Assembly: GCF_002086675.1 (NCBI RefSeq)
Contig: NZ_MVIF01000009.1
Coordinates: forward strand, 1 to 64,000
DNA: 64,000 nt
Source of the DNA: Mycobacterium persicum
GTDB taxonomy: Bacteria > Actinomycetota > Actinomycetes > Mycobacteriales > Mycobacteriaceae
Direction: 5' to 3'
The notes beneath the pieces were generated by a model. That model worked only from the letters and a program-made list of their open reading frames with translations. It made no database searches and had not been told where the DNA came from. Positions 63,069 through 64,000 of the stretch are shown piece by piece. How positions within the stretch are numbered: the first letter of the stretch is position 1; each line of letters opens with the position of its first letter. The position numbers and the translations under genes are program-made.

Positions 63069-64000
63069 TCAAAGGCTGCGCTGTTGAGTCGGTTTGGACC
63101 CGGCCGCACTGACGGGTGCACGTTCCGCACCGGCCGCACCGGCGGCCGCACCTTTCTGGCCCTCGGCCTCCTTCGTAGAGCGGCGCACCAGGCCCGGAGG
63201 CATGCCGGCTTGCGGGCTCTGCGACGATTCGTCGGCCAGCTTGCCCAACGCACCCAGCTGACCGGTTGTCTGGCCGGATGTGGGCAAGCCGGTATAGCCG
63301 GCAAACCGAGTCAATAGTCCGGGCGAAATGGCCGAGCCCGACGACGCGGCCACGTCGGACAATGCGGTCGAACCCGACAACGCGTTCGAGCCCGGCAACG
63401 AGGTCAAGTCAGACAACGCGGTCGAACCGGACAACGAGGTCAGGCCGGACACCGACACCAAGGAAGACAAGGAGGAAAAAGCAGACAAGTCCGACAGTGA
63501 AGACAAATCTGACAAGGACAGGTCGGACAAAGACAAGTCGGATATTTCTGACTTCAACGCCGAGACAACCTCGCTGACTTCGGATTTCACTTCAGAGACA
63601 ATCTGGCTCACCTCGGATTCCACATCGGAGACCACATTGGAGACGAGGTCGGAAATTTCGGACTCCATGCCGGAGAGCAGGCCTTCCAACAGCGCAGCCA
63701 GGTCTTCGGTGAAGTCACTCGGCAATTGCACCAACAGCTCGACTATTTCTTCGATACGTTCGACTAGTTTTTCGGCGTTTTCAAACGTCGTGAGCAGTAA
63801 TTCCAGCAAGGCGATGCCAACGGCCGTCATGGCGACGGCAGAAACCGCGGCCTGGAAGACGTACGAGTCGGGTATGGTGACGACGGCGTTGTAAAGCGCT
63901 TTAGCATAGGGCTTGCAGTCCTCGAGGAAATTTATCCACTTCTTGAGAGTCTTACGCGCCTTTTCGACCGCCTCAGCCTGGTCCGAGACCAGTGTTCCGG
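63069..64000 (-). CDS. EspA/EspE-like ESX-1 substrate, N-terminus beyond window
   Basis: The frame is open to the right edge, so at least 310 residues are encoded and the start is outside the window. Visible order: a helical segment (VEKARKTLKKWINFLEDCKPYAKAL), a hydrophobic stretch (SAVAMTAVGIALLELLLTTF), an acidic coiled-coil-like part with SEISDLVSNVVSDVESEVSQ repeats, a Ser-Asp-Leu low-complexity run (SDLSLSDLSLSDLSSLSDLS), then FAGYTGLPTSGQTTGQLGALG and the EspE-like tail EGQKGAAAGAAGAERAPVSA. EspA/EspE proteins are co-secreted with EspC/EspF and shape ESX-1 function at the cell surface. Confidence 0.82.
   Translation of the reverse strand, partial: GTLVSDQAEAVEKARKTLKKWINFLEDCKPYAKALYNAVVTIPDSYVFQAAVSAVAMTAVGIALLELLLTTFENAEKLVERIEEIVELLVQLPSDFTEDLAALLEGLLSGMESEISDLVSNVVSDVESEVSQIVSEVKSEVSEVVSALKSEISDLSLSDLSLSDLSSLSDLSAFSSLSSLVSVSGLTSLSGSTALSDLTSLPGSNALSGSTALSDVAASSGSAISPGLLTRFAGYTGLPTSGQTTGQLGALGKLADESSQSPQAGMPPGLVRRSTKEAEGQKGAAAGAAGAERAPVSAAGSKPTQQRSL

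Overview
The window is high-GC actinobacterial DNA from a slow-growing Mycobacterium. The evidence is the PE, PPE and PE_PGRS genes, an MmpS/MmpL pair, an Esp (ESX-1 associated) cluster, and a core whose gene order matches the M. tuberculosis Rv3534c-Rv3566c cholesterol locus. It is not M. tuberculosis itself: several blocks are inserted, replaced or decayed relative to the gene order I remember for that species. I do not name a species.

Left part (1-26118). A cut-off PE_PGRS gene, a purB fragment, a lipoprotein and a PPE relic precede hsaF-hsaG-hsaE, with six perfect 55-bp repeats between hsaG and hsaE. Next come kstD and a MaoC-type gene behind a KstR operator, an AbiEi/DUF559 gene between inverted repeats, a vapBC pair and a PE-hydrolase gene. 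The side-chain operon cyp125-chsE1-chsE2-chsH2-chsH1-ltp2 and the divergent fadA5 (plus an NTF2-like gene and ddn) follow. Two SDR genes and echA20-ipdA-ipdB-ipdC flank the first KstR2 operator.

Inserted block (26119-35060). Between ipdC and fdxB lies a MarR regulator and a minus-strand series: NAD(P)-binding protein, DUF1772 protein, NmrA-like protein, Rv0560c-like methyltransferase, mmpS, mmpL and two small secreted proteins. A second NAD(P)-binding gene and a DoxX-like gene diverge from it across two 35-bp direct repeats. It looks like a small-molecule modification and export cassette.

Rings C/D part (35102-52231). fdxB, a SatD-like pair, fadA6, kstR2, a PPE pseudogene, PPE64, ipdF-fadE30, and fadD3-fadE31-fadE32-fadE33-aspB, then nat. 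Two more KstR2 operators are present. PPE64 appears broken, but the interruption matches an Illumina/Nextera adapter preceded by poly-T, so I read it as an assembly artefact. nat is not followed by hsaB/hsaD/hsaC/hsaA here.

Right part (52232-64000). A DsbA-like protein behind an ATACCC palindrome, a small Cys-rich protein, a DsbE/F-like lipoprotein with a CcdA-like membrane protein, and convergent BlaI and M56 (BlaR1-like) genes. A shared CTAC-N4-GTAG palindrome suggests that BlaI controls the thiol pair. Then come a PknK-like kinase with twelve kelch motifs, a group II intron inserted in an interspersed palindromic element (an intron-free copy near 43354 fixes the junctions), and an EspA/E-EspC/F-EspD/H-like trio running off the right edge.
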